DNA of 64,000 bases from Porphyra umbilicalis (Eukaryota > Rhodophyta > Bangiophyceae > Bangiales > Bangiaceae). The notes beneath the pieces were generated by a model that worked only from the letters and a program-made list of their open reading frames with translations, did not search any database and was not told where the DNA came from. The stretch lies in assembly GCA_002049455.2 (NCBI GenBank), contig KV918845.1:124001-188000 (forward strand), written 5' to 3'. Shown here one piece after another: positions 63,080-64,000 of the stretch (the stretch's first letter is position 1; each line of letters starts with the position of its first letter). Both the position numbers and the translations under genes were made by a program.

Positions 63080-64000
63080 ATGTCACCCGGCGCCGGCTCC
63101 CTCTGCGCCGCCGCCTTTGTCGCGCACGGCGGCTACGCGCTGCTGCCGCTCTTTTACCCCCCCGTCGCGGCCGCGGCGGGCGCGTCGCCGGCGGCCATTG
63201 GCGCCGTCCTTGCCGTCTTTGCGGCGGCGACGCTCGCGGCGGGCCCCGCCCTGCGCTCCGCCCCGGCGCTCCCCCGCGCTCCGGGGTCGTGTGCGCCGCG
63301 TGGGGGGGGGGGGGGGGGGGCTGGGCCGCGCCGCCCGTGCGCGCGCTGCTGCTCGGGGGGGCCGCCGCCGAGGCGGTCGGCACGGCTGCGTTTGCGTGGG
63401 CGGTTGGGGTGGGCGGGTTTGGCGGCGCCGCCGCGGGCGTGGCGGCGGTCCTCGCCGTGGGGGGCGTCGGCCGCCTCTTGCAGGGCGTGGGGGGGGGGGC
63501 CTCCCAAGCGGCGGCGATCCGCGTCTTGACCGCCGTCGCGGCGGCCGCGTCGGTGGCGCGGCGGCCAGACGGGGGGGACGGTGGGGAGGCTGGCGGCGGT
63601 CGGGGCGGCGGCGGCGGCGGCAACGACGACGCTGCCTCGGCCGCCGCCGGCGGGGGGCGCTGGACGGGGGGCGGCGGCGCGGCCATGGTCGCCCGCGTCA
63701 GCCTCTCCCTCGGCGCCGTGGAGCTGTTTGCGGGCGCCGGCTCCATGGTCGCCCCCCTGGCGGCGGCCGCGTGGCTCGCCGCCGGCGGCGACGGCGGCGG
63801 CACGTCGGGCGGGTGGGTGTTTGTCGTTGCCGCCGTGGCGCTCGTGACCGTGCTGCCGGGCCTCGCTCGCAAAGGCGCCACGTACGAGGCGCTCGTGCGC
63901 GCGTCTGACGGCCGCGCCGACGCGGCCGCCGCGGCGGCGCACGCGGCCGAGGGGAATGGCCGCCGCGGCGCGCACGCGCCGTCGACGGCGGCGGGCGCGG
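63080..64000 (+). CDS. MFS-like membrane transporter, N-terminal part (3' partial; one apparent homopolymer frameshift)
   Basis: The ATG at 63080 (GCCGCCATG) opens into membrane segments, SLCAAAFVAHGGYALLPLFY and AIGAVLAVFAAATLAAGPAL. At a 19-G run (63302-63320) the frame steps back one base and continues without a stop to the window end. Further segments follow: VRALLLGGAAAEAVGTAAFAW, GGAAAGVAAVLAVGGVGRLLQGVGGGASQA, then VELFAGAGSMVAPLAAAAWLA and WVFVVAAVALVTVLPGL. The spacing, the RLLQG-type loop helix and the GAGSMVAP segment resemble the major facilitator superfamily. The substrate is unknown and the rest of the gene lies outside the window. Confidence in 'multi-pass membrane protein' is high, in MFS moderate. 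Confidence 0.6.

Overview
This is a nuclear window from a high-GC eukaryote. Genes have spliceosomal introns, here about 190-230 nt with GT..AG ends. Start codons sit in gccgccATG-type contexts, and DNA between genes is dominated by transposable elements, G/C homopolymers and GC-rich low-complexity sequence. The gene set fits a bangiophycean red alga such as Porphyra/Pyropia: a BT1 folate-biopterin carrier, a plastid-type site-2 protease, a secreted heparinase-like polysaccharide lyase, and Ty3/gypsy, hAT and CACTA-like elements. That assignment is inference; a GC-rich green alga is the main alternative.

Layout. 1-1.8 kb: an Arg/Glu/Asp-dipeptide and Gly/Tyr-rich protein, probably RNA-associated. 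2.6-4.9 kb (minus): a four-exon BT1-family transporter whose splice sites and phases all agree. 5-15.7 kb: no convincing gene, but a broken hAT/DUF659 transposase, several small inverted-repeat elements with TA flanks, and a diverged ~0.8 kb direct duplication. 15.7-20.1 kb: a 1,447-residue secreted protein with an EPTLP-type repeat stalk and a heparinase II/III catalytic region. 22.0-23.5 kb (minus): an unrecognised single-pass membrane protein. 26.8-27.35 kb: a small secreted protein with repeated CX3C motifs. 29.8-34.2 kb (minus): a CACTA/Plavaka-like transposase interrupted by a 754-bp element. 34.25-44.58 kb: a complete 10.3-kb Ty3/gypsy chromovirus-like retrotransposon with two 768-bp LTRs and a GCATA target duplication. 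46.76-50.66 kb: a three-exon protein of unknown function. 52.1-57.8 kb (minus): one very long open frame, probably a disordered nuclear protein. 60.3-62.1 kb (minus): the site-2 protease. 63.08 kb to the end (plus): the start of an MFS-like membrane transporter.

Most striking observations. (1) The retrotransposon has a textbook-looking -1 ribosomal frameshift signal joining gag to pro-pol: GGGAAAC in the gag frame, a 5-nt spacer and a perfect 9-bp hairpin. (2) The same element carries an intact 735-codon antisense ORF between pol and the 3' LTR, although its pol is frameshifted in several places. (3) A 132-bp near-perfect palindrome with TA flanks occurs twice, 47 kb apart and in opposite orientation; one copy is nested inside a 799-bp inverted-repeat element. 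A relative of that larger element interrupts the CACTA-like transposase so exactly that removing it with one TA restores the reading frame. (4) Eight apparent frameshifts in four host genes all lie in or beside G/C runs and all have the sign of one missing base, so they look like homopolymer undercalls rather than true gene decay.
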